DNA of 64,000 bases from contig JAJCYD010000014.1 of the NCBI GenBank assembly GCA_029263125.1, positions 1 through 64,000 on the forward strand. The letters are read 5' to 3'. This stretch comes from Solirubrobacteraceae bacterium (GTDB lineage Bacteria; Actinomycetota; Thermoleophilia; Solirubrobacterales; Solirubrobacteraceae). The translations under genes and the position numbers were made by a program. Every line of letters begins with the position of its first letter. The first letter of the stretch is position 1. The notes beneath the pieces were generated by a model. That model searched no databases, was not told where the DNA came from, and saw only the letters and a program-made list of their open reading frames with translations. This document shows, in pieces, positions 55,847 to 64,000 of the stretch.

Positions 55847-57229
55847 GTGGGGAGCCGCTGTCTAGAAACGGGCGTGGCCAGCCCCACCGTTGGGGCGGGT
55901 TGCTCATAGTCGAATCGCGGGTTCCCCGCGCGGTGCCGGGCCGCCACCGACCCAGTCGACGGGATGCTTGTCCTCTTGGGTGCTGCTGTTGTTCACTCGA
56001 TGCGGCTGATCGCCCAGCAGAACCCGGCGAGTTCGCGCGCGCCGGCGACGGCGATGATCGTGCGGCGCTTGCCGCGCGCTTGCAGTCGCGTCCAGGTGCG
56101 GTGCAAGCGCTGCTGAGCGCTCCACGCGACCGCGACGGCTTGGGCGGGCTGGCCGTCTTGGCGCTCAGCGAGCGCCTTGCCGATCGCGGGTCGCTTGCGG
56201 TAGTGCCAGGCGGCCTCGACCAGCAGCCGGCGCGCATGCCCGGAGCCGGTCTTGGTGATCGCGCCGAGCCTGCGCTTCTCGCCCGTCGTAGCTTCTGAGG
56301 GCACCAGCCCGACGTAGCTCATCAACTGCTCGGCTCGTGCGAAGCGCTCGAAGTCGCCAATCTCTGAGCACAGCCCGACGGCCGTCAGCGTGTCGATCCC
56401 ACGCATGCAGCGCAGCCTGCCGACCTGAGTCGCCCACGGCGAGCCGGGCAACAGCGCGACGATCTCACGCTCGAGCTGATCGCGGCGGTAGGCGAGCGCG
56501 TCGACCGCGCCCCTGGCGTCAAGCAGTGTCGCCTGCGCCGCCGGCCAGCCCAGCTGGACCTGCGCCAGCCATGCGCGGTGATGCTGCGTCCACGCCGCCC
56601 CGTCATCAAAGCGCACGCCATGGCGCAGCAACAGCTTGCTCAGTCGGTGCCGACAGCGCATCAGGTCCACGCGCACCGCCTCACGAGCGCGCACGAGGTC
56701 GCGCAGCGCCTCCTCGCCGGGGCCGGGCACCCGGACCGGATGCAGCTTGCCGGCCAGCAGCAACCTGACGAGATGCTCGGCGTCACGGCGATCGGTCTTC
56801 ACCCGATCTCCGCTTGCGCGCGGGATCTTGCTTGGCGCCGCCACGACACACTCGACCCGACGACTGGCCAGCTCGCGCGCCAGCCCGTAGCCCGTCGGCC
56901 CGGCCTCATACGCCGCGCGTACCGGCCGCGCAAGACCGGCGCACAGCCCGGCCGCTTCAGTGATATCGCCGCTCAACCTGAAGTGCTGCAGCTGACCGGT
57001 CTCGGCATCGAGCACTACCGCCACGATCTTCGCGGCATGCACATCCAGACCGACAAGGCTTCTAGCCTTCGCCATGGCTGGCTCCTCCTCTGCGATTGTG
57101 GACCGTCGCGCGGTTGCCGCCGCGCGACCGAACGTCACCCCGCAACCGTCGTGGGGGAACCGGCCCCTTCTACAACGCGGGCCGGACGGAGCGACAATCC
57201 ATATGGTCTAGAAGGCGGCGCCCCACCCC
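55847..57229 (-). mobile_element. IS110-family element (tentative limits)
   Basis: A single minus-strand transposase lies inside imperfect inverted sequences: TCTAGACAGCGGCTCCCCAC (complement of 55847-55866) and TCTAGAAGGCGGCGCCCCAC (57207-57226). There are about 125 bp before and 125-300 bp after the gene without coding potential. The subterminal inverted repeats suggest the IS1111 subgroup. The exact ends are not defined. Confidence 0.55.
55993..57075 (-). CDS. IS110-family transposase (DEDD)
   Basis: 360 aa, start at the ATG with GAGGAGGAGCCAGCC upstream. RuvC-like N-domain: Asp in SLVGLDVHAAKIVAVV, Glu in RAAYEAGPTGYGLAR, Asp pair in KTDRRDAEHLVRLLL. C-terminal transposase_20 domain: MRGIDTLTAVGLCSEIGDFE, RFARAEQLMSYVGLVPSEAT and TKTGSGHARRLLVEAAWHYR with the conserved Ser. 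It acts with a bridge RNA in characterised members. Confidence 0.93.
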   Translation of the reverse strand: MAKARSLVGLDVHAAKIVAVVLDAETGQLQHFRLSGDITEAAGLCAGLARPVRAAYEAGPTGYGLARELASRRVECVVAAPSKIPRASGDRVKTDRRDAEHLVRLLLAGKLHPVRVPGPGEEALRDLVRAREAVRVDLMRCRHRLSKLLLRHGVRFDDGAAWTQHHRAWLAQVQLGWPAAQATLLDARGAVDALAYRRDQLEREIVALLPGSPWATQVGRLRCMRGIDTLTAVGLCSEIGDFERFARAEQLMSYVGLVPSEATTGEKRRLGAITKTGSGHARRLLVEAAWHYRKRPAIGKALAERQDGQPAQAVAVAWSAQQRLHRTWTRLQARGKRRTIIAVAGARELAGFCWAISRIE

Positions 57230-57230
57230 A

Positions 57231-57330
57231 CGTTCCATTGACCTTGTTCATAGGTAGATCAACTATCAAACAGATAAAGAAACGAACAGCAAGAAATAGA
57301 AGATCAAGCGTACCGTCCCGGCTCAGAGTC
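57231..57330. other. Unusually AT-rich patch
   Basis: About 100 bp (e.g. AAACAGATAAAGAAACGAAC) with far lower GC than anything else in the window. It borders the IS110 element and may be part of a foreign insertion. Confidence 0.5.
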
Positions 57331-57522
57331 TCAAACTGTCCGGGAGAGATGTCACCGACGGACTGGTGCAGGCGCATATCGTTAGGCCCGGATCTTGCAG
57401 CAAGGTGAGCACCCGACCGATGTCGGGGCGCCGTCACATCCGGTTGAGCAGGGATTCTTTGGCTTGCTGAAGGACCAAGAACCGGCTCGGGAGAATCACC
57501 TTGAGGGTGCAGTGCGATGGCC

Positions 57523-57654
57523 GCAACGTCACGGTAGAAGTTCGGTCGTACGGAGAAGGACTCGTGTCGCATGCGGGCAGCGCGCTGCTCGCGCAGATTG
57601 CCGACAAGAGTGCCCCTCCTCGACGAACTGAGCGCTTTCCCGCGACGGGGTAGA
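57523..57654 (+). pseudogene. IS1380-family transposase, N-terminal relic
   Basis: VRSYGEGLVSHAGSALLAQI and ADKSAPPRRTERFPATG-stop match the first ~40 residues of IS1380 transposases, then stop; the body is not present. Confidence 0.65.
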
Positions 57655-57686
57655 GCGGCGCAGAGCACGGCGATTCGCGCGTCGGG

Positions 57687-58165
57687 CAGGCCAAGACCGA
57701 TGTCAGGGTCGTGCAGCTGACACCGGACACCGTCGCGGACATCGAGCGCTACCTGCAGCTGACGGCGGAGCGGCCCGCCGCGAGCCCGCTGCTGCCGACA
57801 AGCAACGGCACGCGCTACAACCGCACGACCGCGGGCTCGACGATCATCAAGCCGCTCGTCGCTGAGGCGAACGTCGTGCTCGCAGAACGCCACGAGCCGG
57901 TGCTGCGCGACGGCTGAGCGCACACGCCTTACGCAAGACGTTCTTCACGTTCCTGAACGAGGCCGGCGCCCCGCCGCGCTGGGTCGCCGACCAGGGCGGA
58001 CACGCCGACCCCTCGACGTCGCTGCGGATCTACACCGAGTGCTGCGCGATCGCGAACGCGCCGAATATGGCAAGGCTTTCGACGACCTGCTCAACGGCGA
58101 AATCGGGCACGTTCTCGCGGCCAGCCCGCCCGGGACCGACGACATCTGGCCCGCAGAAGCCGTCA
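57687..58165 (+). pseudogene. Tyrosine recombinase/integrase, C-terminal relic
   Basis: Fragments in order but in changing frames: VVQLTPDTVADIERYLQLTA, SNGTRYNRTTAGSTIIKPLV, then after a stop at 57917 LRKTFFTFLNEAGAPPRWVA (His/Arg region) and DQGGHADPSTSLRIYTE with the catalytic Tyr, then VLRDRERAEYGKAFDDLL. The N-terminal domain is absent. An ancient integrative element may have ended here. Confidence 0.75.
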
Positions 58166-58698
58166 GAACGATCATCGAGAACATCGGGAGCCGCCACGTC
58201 GTGAACGGCATCCCGTGGGCCTCATCACCGCGGCCGGCGTAGCGTCGCGCGGCGTCTACGACGGCGTCGAGATCGAACGCGACAAGGCAACCCGCTACCG
58301 CACATGGTCGACCGCGACCGCAGGACCCCGGCCGCGAACGAGTCGAATGCTCCGTGACCTAGCCGAACCACGCGCTGGCCGCGCAGCGCGACTCGAGCGC
58401 GACCTCCAGACCACGTCGGCCGCCAAGCGCGCCGGCGAGATCGAGGCCTTGGTCGTCGACCGGAGCGACCGTCGCCGGCTGGGATTCTCGGTGGAGTGAC
58501 TGGTGCATTCGCGTGCAGGCGGTCGGATCGGCGTAGTCGCCGCGACTGCCGCTTCGGACGAATACGAGCAGCACCGCGAGACTGCCGGAATGCGCGAGTA
58601 GCAGAAGCGCCGAGCCACGCCACCGCTGTGGCCACGAAGGAGTCGCTCCGCTCAGCGGATATCCGGACGCGACTGTCGGGTTGTGACGCGACCCGCGA
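58166..58698. other. No gene recognised
   Basis: About 530 bp. Plus-strand frames give weak stretches (GLITAAGVASRGVYDGVEIE); a minus-strand frame has one possible membrane helix (RGSALLLLAHSGSLAVLLVF). None has a start, family or consistent composition. Probably debris of the integrative element. Confidence 0.4.
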
Positions 58699-58896
58699 CT
58701 ACGCCGGCAGCGACACGGACGATGCGTAGACCGGTTCGCCGACGAAGTTGCCGGTGTCGTCCTGTGCCACGAGGTAGACCTCGTCGGCCGCGGCCGGCTC
58801 GGCCTGGGCAACACCGGCGAGGTAGTCCAGCGCCGGTCCACGCTCGGTGAACGCCTCGACCAGGTTGCCGGTGCTGTCGAAGATGGAATAGGTCAT
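58699..58896 (-). CDS. Small hypothetical protein
   Basis: 65 aa, MTYSIFDSTGNLVEAFTERG, PALDYLAGVAQAEPAAADEV, ending ASSVSLPA. Acidic, soluble, with no Cys. The beta-hairpin/helix pattern (YLVAQDDTGNFVGEPVYAS) is of a type common in actinobacteria, without known function. Confidence 0.7.
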   Translation of the reverse strand: MTYSIFDSTGNLVEAFTERGPALDYLAGVAQAEPAAADEVYLVAQDDTGNFVGEPVYASSVSLPA

Positions 58897-58918
58897 GGGC
58901 TGATACCTAGGGTACGCC

Positions 58919-59248
58919 TCATGGGATCACTACTTCAAGATCGGCCACGCACTGGATGAGTTGAGGTGGTCGGCCCCATACGGACCAGTGTGCTGGTCCG
59001 CCGGTGCGGGCGACGCAGATCCCGAGGTCCGGCTTGAGCGCCATTTCAGCGATGTGCCCGCCGAGCTTGGGGACGCGCGCGGCCAACTGGGCGGCCACGG
59101 ATCGCTCGTCGAACATCGACAACGCCATGTGGATCGCGGCCGCGCGGTTCTCCGGTCCGCGTGGCGGACGTCCAAGCTCGTAGTGCGAGCGAAACGCCTC
59201 GCCGAAGCTCGGCGAGTCGCGCTCGGGCACGATCCGGAACAGCCGCAT
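58919..59248 (-). CDS. Hypothetical protein
   Basis: 109 aa, start at an ATG with GGAGGAG upstream. RLFRIVPERDSPSFGEAFRS, HYELGRPPRGPENRAAAIHM, KLGGHIAEMALKPDLGICVA. It looks like a toxin-unrelated RES/short-fold protein of unknown function found in actinobacteria. Same strand as the small gene downstream. Confidence 0.65.
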   Translation of the reverse strand: MRLFRIVPERDSPSFGEAFRSHYELGRPPRGPENRAAAIHMALSMFDERSVAAQLAARVPKLGGHIAEMALKPDLGICVARTGGPAHWSVWGRPPQLIQCVADLEVVIP

Positions 59249-59505
59249 CGGCTCCTCCAAGACCTGCAACTCAATCCTTCGAAGCATGCTCATCGGCGCG
59301 GCCATCTCGGTGCCACATTACGTCGCCGGCCGGCATCTCGGATTCTCGCTTGCAAGCCTGGAGCGCCGCATGCCTCGCCCGACCCATCAGGCGGCGAGAA
59401 TCGGACGGGTTTGGGACAACGAGATGTCCCAAACAGCGAGCAGAAGCGCGTCATACGCTGCACCGAAGCATCGCAAAGTGCCTCTATGCAGCTATTTCCT
59501 TCTCA

Positions 59506-59577
59506 TGGGCGCGGCGGGTTTCGAACCTGCGACCTCTCGCGTGTGAAGCGAGCGCTCTCCCACTGAGCTACGCGCCC
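59506..59577 (-). tRNA. tRNA-Val (CAC)
   Basis: Cloverleaf on the minus strand: acceptor GGGCGCG with CGCGCCC, D-arm GCTCAGTGGGAGAGC, anticodon stem-loop CTCGC-TTCACAC-GCGAG (anticodon CAC), T-arm GCAGG-TTCGAAA-CCCGC with one mismatch, discriminator A. The CCA is not encoded. Confidence 0.93.
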
Positions 59578-59656
59578 TCGGGGCCGGGATTGTACGAGAC
59601 CCGCGCCGCGGAGACCGTGGCGCGCGACGACGACGTTTGGCACCCTGTCGGGAGAC

Positions 59657-59851
59657 ATGCCGAGCACGGTCAAAGAGCGCCGCAGGGTCGACGGCCCGGC
59701 CAACGACGGCGAGGAGATCTGCCACATCGTGACCGAGGAGGATCCGGACACGGCGCTGTGTGGCAAGGACGTCACGGGCTGGCCGTGGAATCCGCCGTGG
59801 CCCTACTGCGTCGTCTGCATGGACCTCATGCACGGCCGCCAGGACGGCTGA
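59657..59851 (+). CDS. Small Cys-rich (probable zinc-binding) protein
   Basis: 64 aa: ICHIVTEEDPDTALCGKDVT and WPYCVVCMDLMHGRQDG. The pattern C-x12-C ... CxxC matches DUF3039-like small actinobacterial proteins predicted to bind zinc. Function unknown. Confidence 0.65.
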   Translation: MPSTVKERRRVDGPANDGEEICHIVTEEDPDTALCGKDVTGWPWNPPWPYCVVCMDLMHGRQDG

Positions 59852-59873
59852 CTCACGAACCATCGCCCACCCG

Positions 59874-61382
59874 TCACGCCACCGCCAGCGGCAGCGTGAC
59901 GACGAAGCACGCGCCCCCGCCGTCGGCGTCGGTGGCAGACGCCTGCCCGCCGTGTGCTCCCACGACGGCGGCCACGATCGACAAGCCCAGTCCGGCGCCG
60001 GCTCGGCCGCGCCCGCGGCCGGGGTCGGCGCGCCAGAAGCGCTCGAACAGCTCGGCGGGATCGCCTGCGGGCAGGCCCAGGCCGTGGTCGCGGACGGTGA
60101 GACGAGCCGAACCGCGGTCTCCCTCGACCCTGACCTCGATAGGGGACCCGGGAGGGGTGTGCACCAACGCGTTGCGCATGAGGTTCGCCAGCACCTGGCG
60201 CAGCTGGCCGGGGTCGCCGTCGACCACGACCGGATCTGAAGCGACCAGCGTGATCTCACGATCGGGCGCGACGGCACGTGCATCGTCGACCGCGTCGCCT
60301 GCGAGCGGCGCAAGATCGACGGGCTCGCGATATGCGTCGCGCACCTCGTCGAGCCGAGCCAGCGCGAGCAGGTCCTCCACGAGCACGCCCATCCGCGCGG
60401 ACTCGTCCTCGATGCGGCTCATCGCCTTCTCCATCTCCGGACCCTCGCGCGCGGCTCCGATCCGAAACAGCTCCGCATAGCCGCGGATCGACGCCAGCGG
60501 CGTGCGCAGCTCGTGCGAGGCATCGGCGAGGAAGCGCCGCAGCCGTTCCTCGCTCGCTCGCCGTTCGGCGAACGCACCCTCCAGACGGCCGAGCATCGCG
60601 TTCAGGGCCAGACCCAGGCGCCCGACCTCGGTGCGCGACTCCGCGGGTTGCACGCGGCGCGACAGGTCACCCGCGACGATCGCTCCGGCCGTCGTCCCGA
60701 TGCGGTCCAACGGGCGCAGCCCCAATCGCACGAGCCACCCGGCAGCGAGCGCCAACAACGCCAGCACCGCCGCGATCACCACGCCCTCGATCAGCAGCAG
60801 CCGGTCAAGCGTCGCGTCGACCTCCGTGAACGGGACGGCGATCACCGTCGTCTGGCGGGGCGACGCGGGGGTTGCCACCGCGAGCACGCGATAGCGGCTG
60901 CCCCCCGAGCCGATCGTCCGGTGCTCGCCGCGCGGGAGGTCGGCTGGTAGCGACGGCGCCGCCGGCAGCGCCTCGCCGGCCGGCACGCCGAGGAACGTGC
61001 CGCCGACGACGTTCCCGGTGCCATCGCGCTGCTGTGCGTAGGTGCCTGCCGGCGGAAGATCGCGGGGCGGCTCGCGCCGGCCTCGCGCACCTTTCGGGCC
61101 GGGCTGCCGGCCGAGGCCGCGGCCGCGGCCCGCCACATCGGGTTGCAGCGGCGCTCCGGCGGTCAGGCCACGATCGTCGCCGTCGCCGTCGGACGCCGTC
61201 CCTTTCAGGACGTTGGCGCTGACGAGCTCGCGCACCGCGGAATCGACGGCAGCCGTCGCTTGGTCGTCGACGCGGTTGAGCTCAAAGCTGCGCAGCGATC
61301 CATATGTCACCGCTCCGAGCACGAGCAGGCCGACGGCCGCCAGCGCCACCAGGCTGAGGATCAGCCGCGCGCGTAGGGACAT
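59874..61382 (-). CDS. Sensor histidine kinase (OmpR-type partner)
   Basis: 502 aa. First membrane helix at ~5-30 (LILSLVALAAVGLLVLGAVT), ~150-residue extracytoplasmic domain, second helix (EGVVIAAVLALLALAAGWLV), HAMP (LRPLDRIGTTAGAIVAGDLS), HisKA H-box (FLADASHELRTPLASIRGYA), and HATPase with LRQVLANLMRNALVHTPPGS, DHGLGLPAGD and GAGLGLSIVAAVVGAHGG. It begins 4 nt after the response regulator. Confidence 0.94.
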   Translation of the reverse strand: MSLRARLILSLVALAAVGLLVLGAVTYGSLRSFELNRVDDQATAAVDSAVRELVSANVLKGTASDGDGDDRGLTAGAPLQPDVAGRGRGLGRQPGPKGARGRREPPRDLPPAGTYAQQRDGTGNVVGGTFLGVPAGEALPAAPSLPADLPRGEHRTIGSGGSRYRVLAVATPASPRQTTVIAVPFTEVDATLDRLLLIEGVVIAAVLALLALAAGWLVRLGLRPLDRIGTTAGAIVAGDLSRRVQPAESRTEVGRLGLALNAMLGRLEGAFAERRASEERLRRFLADASHELRTPLASIRGYAELFRIGAAREGPEMEKAMSRIEDESARMGVLVEDLLALARLDEVRDAYREPVDLAPLAGDAVDDARAVAPDREITLVASDPVVVDGDPGQLRQVLANLMRNALVHTPPGSPIEVRVEGDRGSARLTVRDHGLGLPAGDPAELFERFWRADPGRGRGRAGAGLGLSIVAAVVGAHGGQASATDADGGGACFVVTLPLAVA

Positions 61383-61386
61383 GTCG

Positions 61387-62103
61387 TCAGCCCCGCGGCA
61401 GGCGAAGCGCGTAGCCGACGCCGCGCACCGTCTGGATCAGCGACGGCCCGTGCGGATCAAGCTTCTTGCGCAGGTAGCTGACGTACGTCTCGAGGATCCG
61501 CGAGTCGCCGTCGAAGTCGTACTCCCAGACGTGGTCGAGCAGCTGCGCGCGCGTCAGCACCCGGCGCGGGTTGAGCAGCAGGTAGCGCAGCAGCCGGTAC
61601 TCGGTCGCCGTCAGCTCGATCGCGGCGCCGCCGCGCGTGACCTCCCGCGTGTCCTCGTCGAGCTCGAGGTCCTCGAAGGTCAGGCGGCTCGAGGACGCCT
61701 CGCCGACCCCGGTGCGGCGCAGGATCGCCCGGATCCGCGCGACGAGCTCCTCGAGGCTGAAGGGCTTGGTGACGTAGTCGTCGCCGCCAGTCGTCAGGCC
61801 CCGGATCTTGTCGTGCGTCGCGTCGCGCGCGGTGAGGAAGATGATCGGCAGGTTCGCGCGCTGCGCGCCGAGGCGCTCGGCGACCTCGAAGCCCTCGATG
61901 TCGGGCAGCATGATGTCGAGCACCATGAGGTGCGGATCGAAGGAGCGCACGGCCGCGAGCGCCTCACGGCCGTTGCCCGCGCACTCCACGTCGAAGCCCT
62001 GAAAGCGCAGCGCCATCGCGACGACGTCGGCGATGTTCGGCTCGTCGTCGACGACGAGCACGCGGTGCTGGGCGGTGTCTGCGGTCGTGCTCACACCCAC
62101 CAT
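61387..62103 (-). CDS. OmpR/PhoB-family response regulator
   Basis: 238 aa. Receiver: VLVVDDEPNIADVVAMALRF, phospho-acceptor in LMVLDIMLPDIEGFEVAERL, Lys in DDYVTKPFSLEELVARIRAI. Winged-helix DNA-binding domain: ELTATEYRLLRYLLLNPRRV, LDHVWEYDFDGDSRILETYV and SYLRKKLDPHGPSLIQTVRG. It precedes its kinase in one operon. Target genes unknown. Confidence 0.95.
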   Translation of the reverse strand: MVGVSTTADTAQHRVLVVDDEPNIADVVAMALRFQGFDVECAGNGREALAAVRSFDPHLMVLDIMLPDIEGFEVAERLGAQRANLPIIFLTARDATHDKIRGLTTGGDDYVTKPFSLEELVARIRAILRRTGVGEASSSRLTFEDLELDEDTREVTRGGAAIELTATEYRLLRYLLLNPRRVLTRAQLLDHVWEYDFDGDSRILETYVSYLRKKLDPHGPSLIQTVRGVGYALRLPRG

Positions 62104-62143
62104 TGTGCGTGTGAAGCTGGGAATCGCCTGAGAGCGCCCGCGC

Positions 62144-62674
62144 TCAGTGCTGGAACGTCGCGCGCAACGCCCCGCGTGCCAGCGTGTGCGGGGAGACGTT
62201 GAAGCCGACGTATGCCGGCGACGCGCTGGAATCGAGCTCCAGGTGATCGACGTCCAGCGCGAAGACGGTGAACACGTAGCGGTGCTCGCGGTCGCCGGGA
62301 GGCGGCGACGCGCCGCCGTATCCGAGCTCGCCAAAGTCGTTGCGGGCCTCGCCGGCGCCGTCGGGCAGACCGTCGCCGCTGGCGTCGCGCGCAAGCTCGG
62401 TCACCGAGGCCGGGATGTTGAACAGCGACCAGTGCCAGAAGCCACTGCCGGTCGGCGCATCGGGATCAAAACACGTCACGGCAAAGCTCTGGGTCTCCTC
62501 GGGAAAGCCCCGCCAGGTCAGGTGCGGCGAGACGTTCTCGCCACCCGCGCTGCCATGGACGAATGCCATGTCGAGCGGTTCGGCGTCCGCGACGTCGTCG
62601 CTCTCGACGACGAACGAGGGGACGGCGTGCATCAAATCATGGGGGTCCGGCGCTGCCGGTCGATCGAGCCACAT
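62144..62674 (-). CDS. YbhB/YbcL PEBP-family protein
   Basis: 176 aa. HGSAGGENVSPHLTWRGFPE, FAVTCFDPDAPTGSGFWHWS, LFNIPASVTELARDASGDGL, RNDFGELGYGGASPPPGDRE, HRYVFTVFALDVDHLELD: the phosphatidylethanolamine-binding protein signatures (DPDAP, GxGHRY-like). Function in bacteria not settled. Start at the ATG at 62674. Confidence 0.92.
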   Translation of the reverse strand: MWLDRPAAPDPHDLMHAVPSFVVESDDVADAEPLDMAFVHGSAGGENVSPHLTWRGFPEETQSFAVTCFDPDAPTGSGFWHWSLFNIPASVTELARDASGDGLPDGAGEARNDFGELGYGGASPPPGDREHRYVFTVFALDVDHLELDSSASPAYVGFNVSPHTLARGALRATFQH

Positions 62675-62801
62675 GGCCTCAAGACTAGTGGGCCATCCGG
62701 GAGCGTTGCACCCGACACTCCGGGCGCCGATCACCGCCATGCGGCGTCCTCGGATCTCGATGTGGCAGAGCCACACCTTCGATCCTGCGTCCCCTGCGGG
62801 C

Positions 62802-62822
62802 ACCGCCGGCGAAGCCGGTGGT
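62802..62822 (-). terminator. Possible terminator after brkB-like gene
   Basis: ACCGCCGGC-GAA-GCCGGTGGT forms a 9-bp stem with one mismatch about 50 nt downstream of the stop at 62871 on the minus strand; no T run follows. Confidence 0.35.
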
Positions 62823-62870
62823 CGGCGCCGGCATCCCGGCGTTCCAGGCACAACGCTCGCGGACGACCCG

Positions 62871-63749
62871 CTAGCCGTTCACGCCAGGGTCCAACCCCGC
62901 GTCGTAGCGCGACCATTCCGAGGCGAACTCGGCTCCGAACACCACGACGTTGGCGGCCGCGTAGACGAAGATCAGCAGCGCCATCGCGGCGCCCAGCGAT
63001 CCGTAGATCGCGCCGAAGTCCGCGAGCTGCTCGAAGTACAGCTCCAGGCCGCCCTTGACGAGCGCGAGACCCAGCGCGGCGACGACGGCGCCCGGCCAGA
63101 TGTTGCGCAACGGCTCGCCTTGCATTGGCAGGACGCGGTAGAGGAACAGCAGCGCGAGGACCACGAAGGTGATCGGCAGCAGTTCGCTTGCGACCTCCAG
63201 CACTGCGGCGACCAGGAACCCGCCGCCCGCCTCGTCGTCGACGATTCCCGCCAGCCGATGGGTGACCGTCAGCGACACGCTGAGCGCGAGGATCGACGTC
63301 CCGCCCAGCACGAGCGCGAGATCCAGCGCCTTGCGCTTGAGCAGCGGCGGACGTTCTTCGATATCCCACGCCTCGTTGATCGAGTGGCGTAGCGCGCCCA
63401 TCACGCCGCTTGCCGAGACGATCAGCAGCACCGTGCTGACCAGCCCGAGGCTTCCTGCCCGCTTCAGCGCCTCCGACACGGACTGCTCGAGCATCGGCCG
63501 GTCGCTGCTGGAGGCGAGCGCGACGTTGTCGAAGACGGTCCTGATGATGCGCTGGCGCACCTCGGAGTCGTCGAACAGCAGTCCGAAGGCGCCGGCCAGC
63601 AGCAGCATGAGCGGGATGAACGACAGGATCGCGAAGAACGCGATCTGCGCGGCCGAGCGGTGGCCCCGATCCTCGACGAACTCCAGCGACGCCCGCTTGG
63701 TGGTGACGACCATGCGCCGCAGCAGCGGGCGATGCGCGGGCAGATGCAC
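62871..63749 (-). CDS. YihY/BrkB-family membrane protein
   Basis: 292 aa, GTG start. FVEDRGHRSAAQIAFFAILS (family motif near the first helix), FIPLMLLLAGAFGLLFDD, then helices VSTVLLIVSASGVMGALRHS, ALDLALVLGGTSILALSVSL, LLPITFVVLALLFLYRVLPM, VVAALGLALVKGGLELYFEQ and GSLGAAMALLIFVYAAANVV. Six-TM fold. Earlier annotated as RNase BN, now regarded as a transporter-like or virulence-associated protein; function open. Confidence 0.9.
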   Translation of the reverse strand: MHLPAHRPLLRRMVVTTKRASLEFVEDRGHRSAAQIAFFAILSFIPLMLLLAGAFGLLFDDSEVRQRIIRTVFDNVALASSSDRPMLEQSVSEALKRAGSLGLVSTVLLIVSASGVMGALRHSINEAWDIEERPPLLKRKALDLALVLGGTSILALSVSLTVTHRLAGIVDDEAGGGFLVAAVLEVASELLPITFVVLALLFLYRVLPMQGEPLRNIWPGAVVAALGLALVKGGLELYFEQLADFGAIYGSLGAAMALLIFVYAAANVVVFGAEFASEWSRYDAGLDPGVNG

Positions 63750-63783
63750 CGGCGCACCCTACGGCCGCGTAGGCGCCTTTGAC

Positions 63784-63924
63784 ATGGCGGTCATGCAGAA
63801 CCCGCCCAGCCGTCCGTCGGGCCGGTCGGGGCTGACCGAGCTGGGCGGCTTTCACATGCCAGTCATGCACAAGCCGCCCAGGCGGCCGTCGAAGGGCCCG
63901 AACCCGGGAGGCGAGCGAGGCTAG
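63784..63924 (+). CDS. Tiny protein of two tandem repeats
   Basis: 46 aa, MAVMQNPPSRPSGRSG then LTELGGFH then MPVMHKPPRRPSKGPNPGGE. Two units of MxVMxxPPxRPSxx occur within 25 residues; the DNA of the repeats is also similar. Basic, Pro-rich, no Cys, no membrane segment. Its start lies 35 nt from the divergent brkB-like start. No family recognised. Confidence 0.45.
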   Translation: MAVMQNPPSRPSGRSGLTELGGFHMPVMHKPPRRPSKGPNPGGERG

Positions 63925-64000
63925 GACAGCGCGCCCGTGGCGCGTCCACGTCCGCGATCACGGCGGCGCACCTCGCGCAGCGCGGCGGCCAGCCGGCGCG
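63925..64000. other. Window edge
   Basis: 76 bp with no recognisable feature. Confidence 0.3.

Noticed and set aside
59506-59577. tRNA-Val as a proven attachment site
   Set aside because: No copy of its 3' end was found near the integrase relic.

Overview
The window is GC-rich DNA (about 65-70% by eye) with actinobacterial gene content. NarL-type regulators, repeated universal-stress (Usp) genes, cytochrome bd, a CPH-type copper ATPase, a baeRF protein and an AcnA-type aconitase fit a soil member of the Thermoleophilia (Solirubrobacter/Conexibacter-like). That placement is an inference from gene content, not a computed classification. Genes are tightly packed, and many neighbours overlap as ATGA, GTGA or TGATG.

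Layout. (1) 0.6-10.7 kb is a mobile-element graveyard around a small ECF sigma/anti-sigma-like operon. It holds two broken ISL3 transposases in tandem, a third ISL3 interrupted by a complete IS3 element, and a second IS3 remnant. A complete three-recombinase element of the RIT (recombinase-in-trio) type with 86-bp inverted ends abuts that IS3 remnant. (2) 10.9-25.8 kb is a stress/redox island: DoxX-like protein, transaldolase, FAD oxidoreductases, AhpD-like protein, a NarX/NarL-type two-component pair, an orphan response regulator with a zinc ribbon, a STAS protein, Usp proteins, OsmC and a GreA-like factor. A truncated AlkA, a broken quinone oxidoreductase and the last codons of a cytochrome c oxidase subunit I lie among them. 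(3) 26-42 kb is catabolic: a broken glutaminase directly before an asparagine synthetase that has lost its glutaminase nucleophile, an MFS exporter, DsbA-like protein, formaldehyde dehydrogenase, acyl-CoA dehydrogenase, baeRF protein, SDR, and a VOC dioxygenase/esterase/Fe-alcohol dehydrogenase operon. It also carries several gene relics, three of which are scrambled copies of genes still intact at 39.7-44.7 kb. (4) 42-55 kb holds AcnA, the copper ATPase, an array of Usp genes, an NnrS-like membrane protein and cydAB. (5) 55-58.5 kb holds an IS110-family element and integrase and IS1380 relics. (6) 58.7-64 kb looks like ordinary chromosome: small conserved proteins, tRNA-Val(CAC), an OmpR-type two-component system, a PEBP protein and a BrkB/YihY protein.

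How it fits together. Regions 2 and 4 suggest adaptation to low oxygen, redox and metal stress: Usp paralogues, cytochrome bd, copper export, a NarX/NarL-like pair, and near-identical 18-bp boxes in its surroundings. Several genes are present only as remnants (ctaD tail, glsA, alkA, formamidase, ABC ATPase, MFS, Usp and VOC copies), so the segment seems to be eroding by deletion and frameshift. The most unusual items are the RIT element, the AsnB that lacks both its Cys nucleophile and the usual oxyanion Asn beside a glutaminase relic, the response regulator-zinc ribbon fusion, the chimeric relics, the shared 18-bp boxes, and a 70-bp leader-like sequence present at two sites 21 kb apart.
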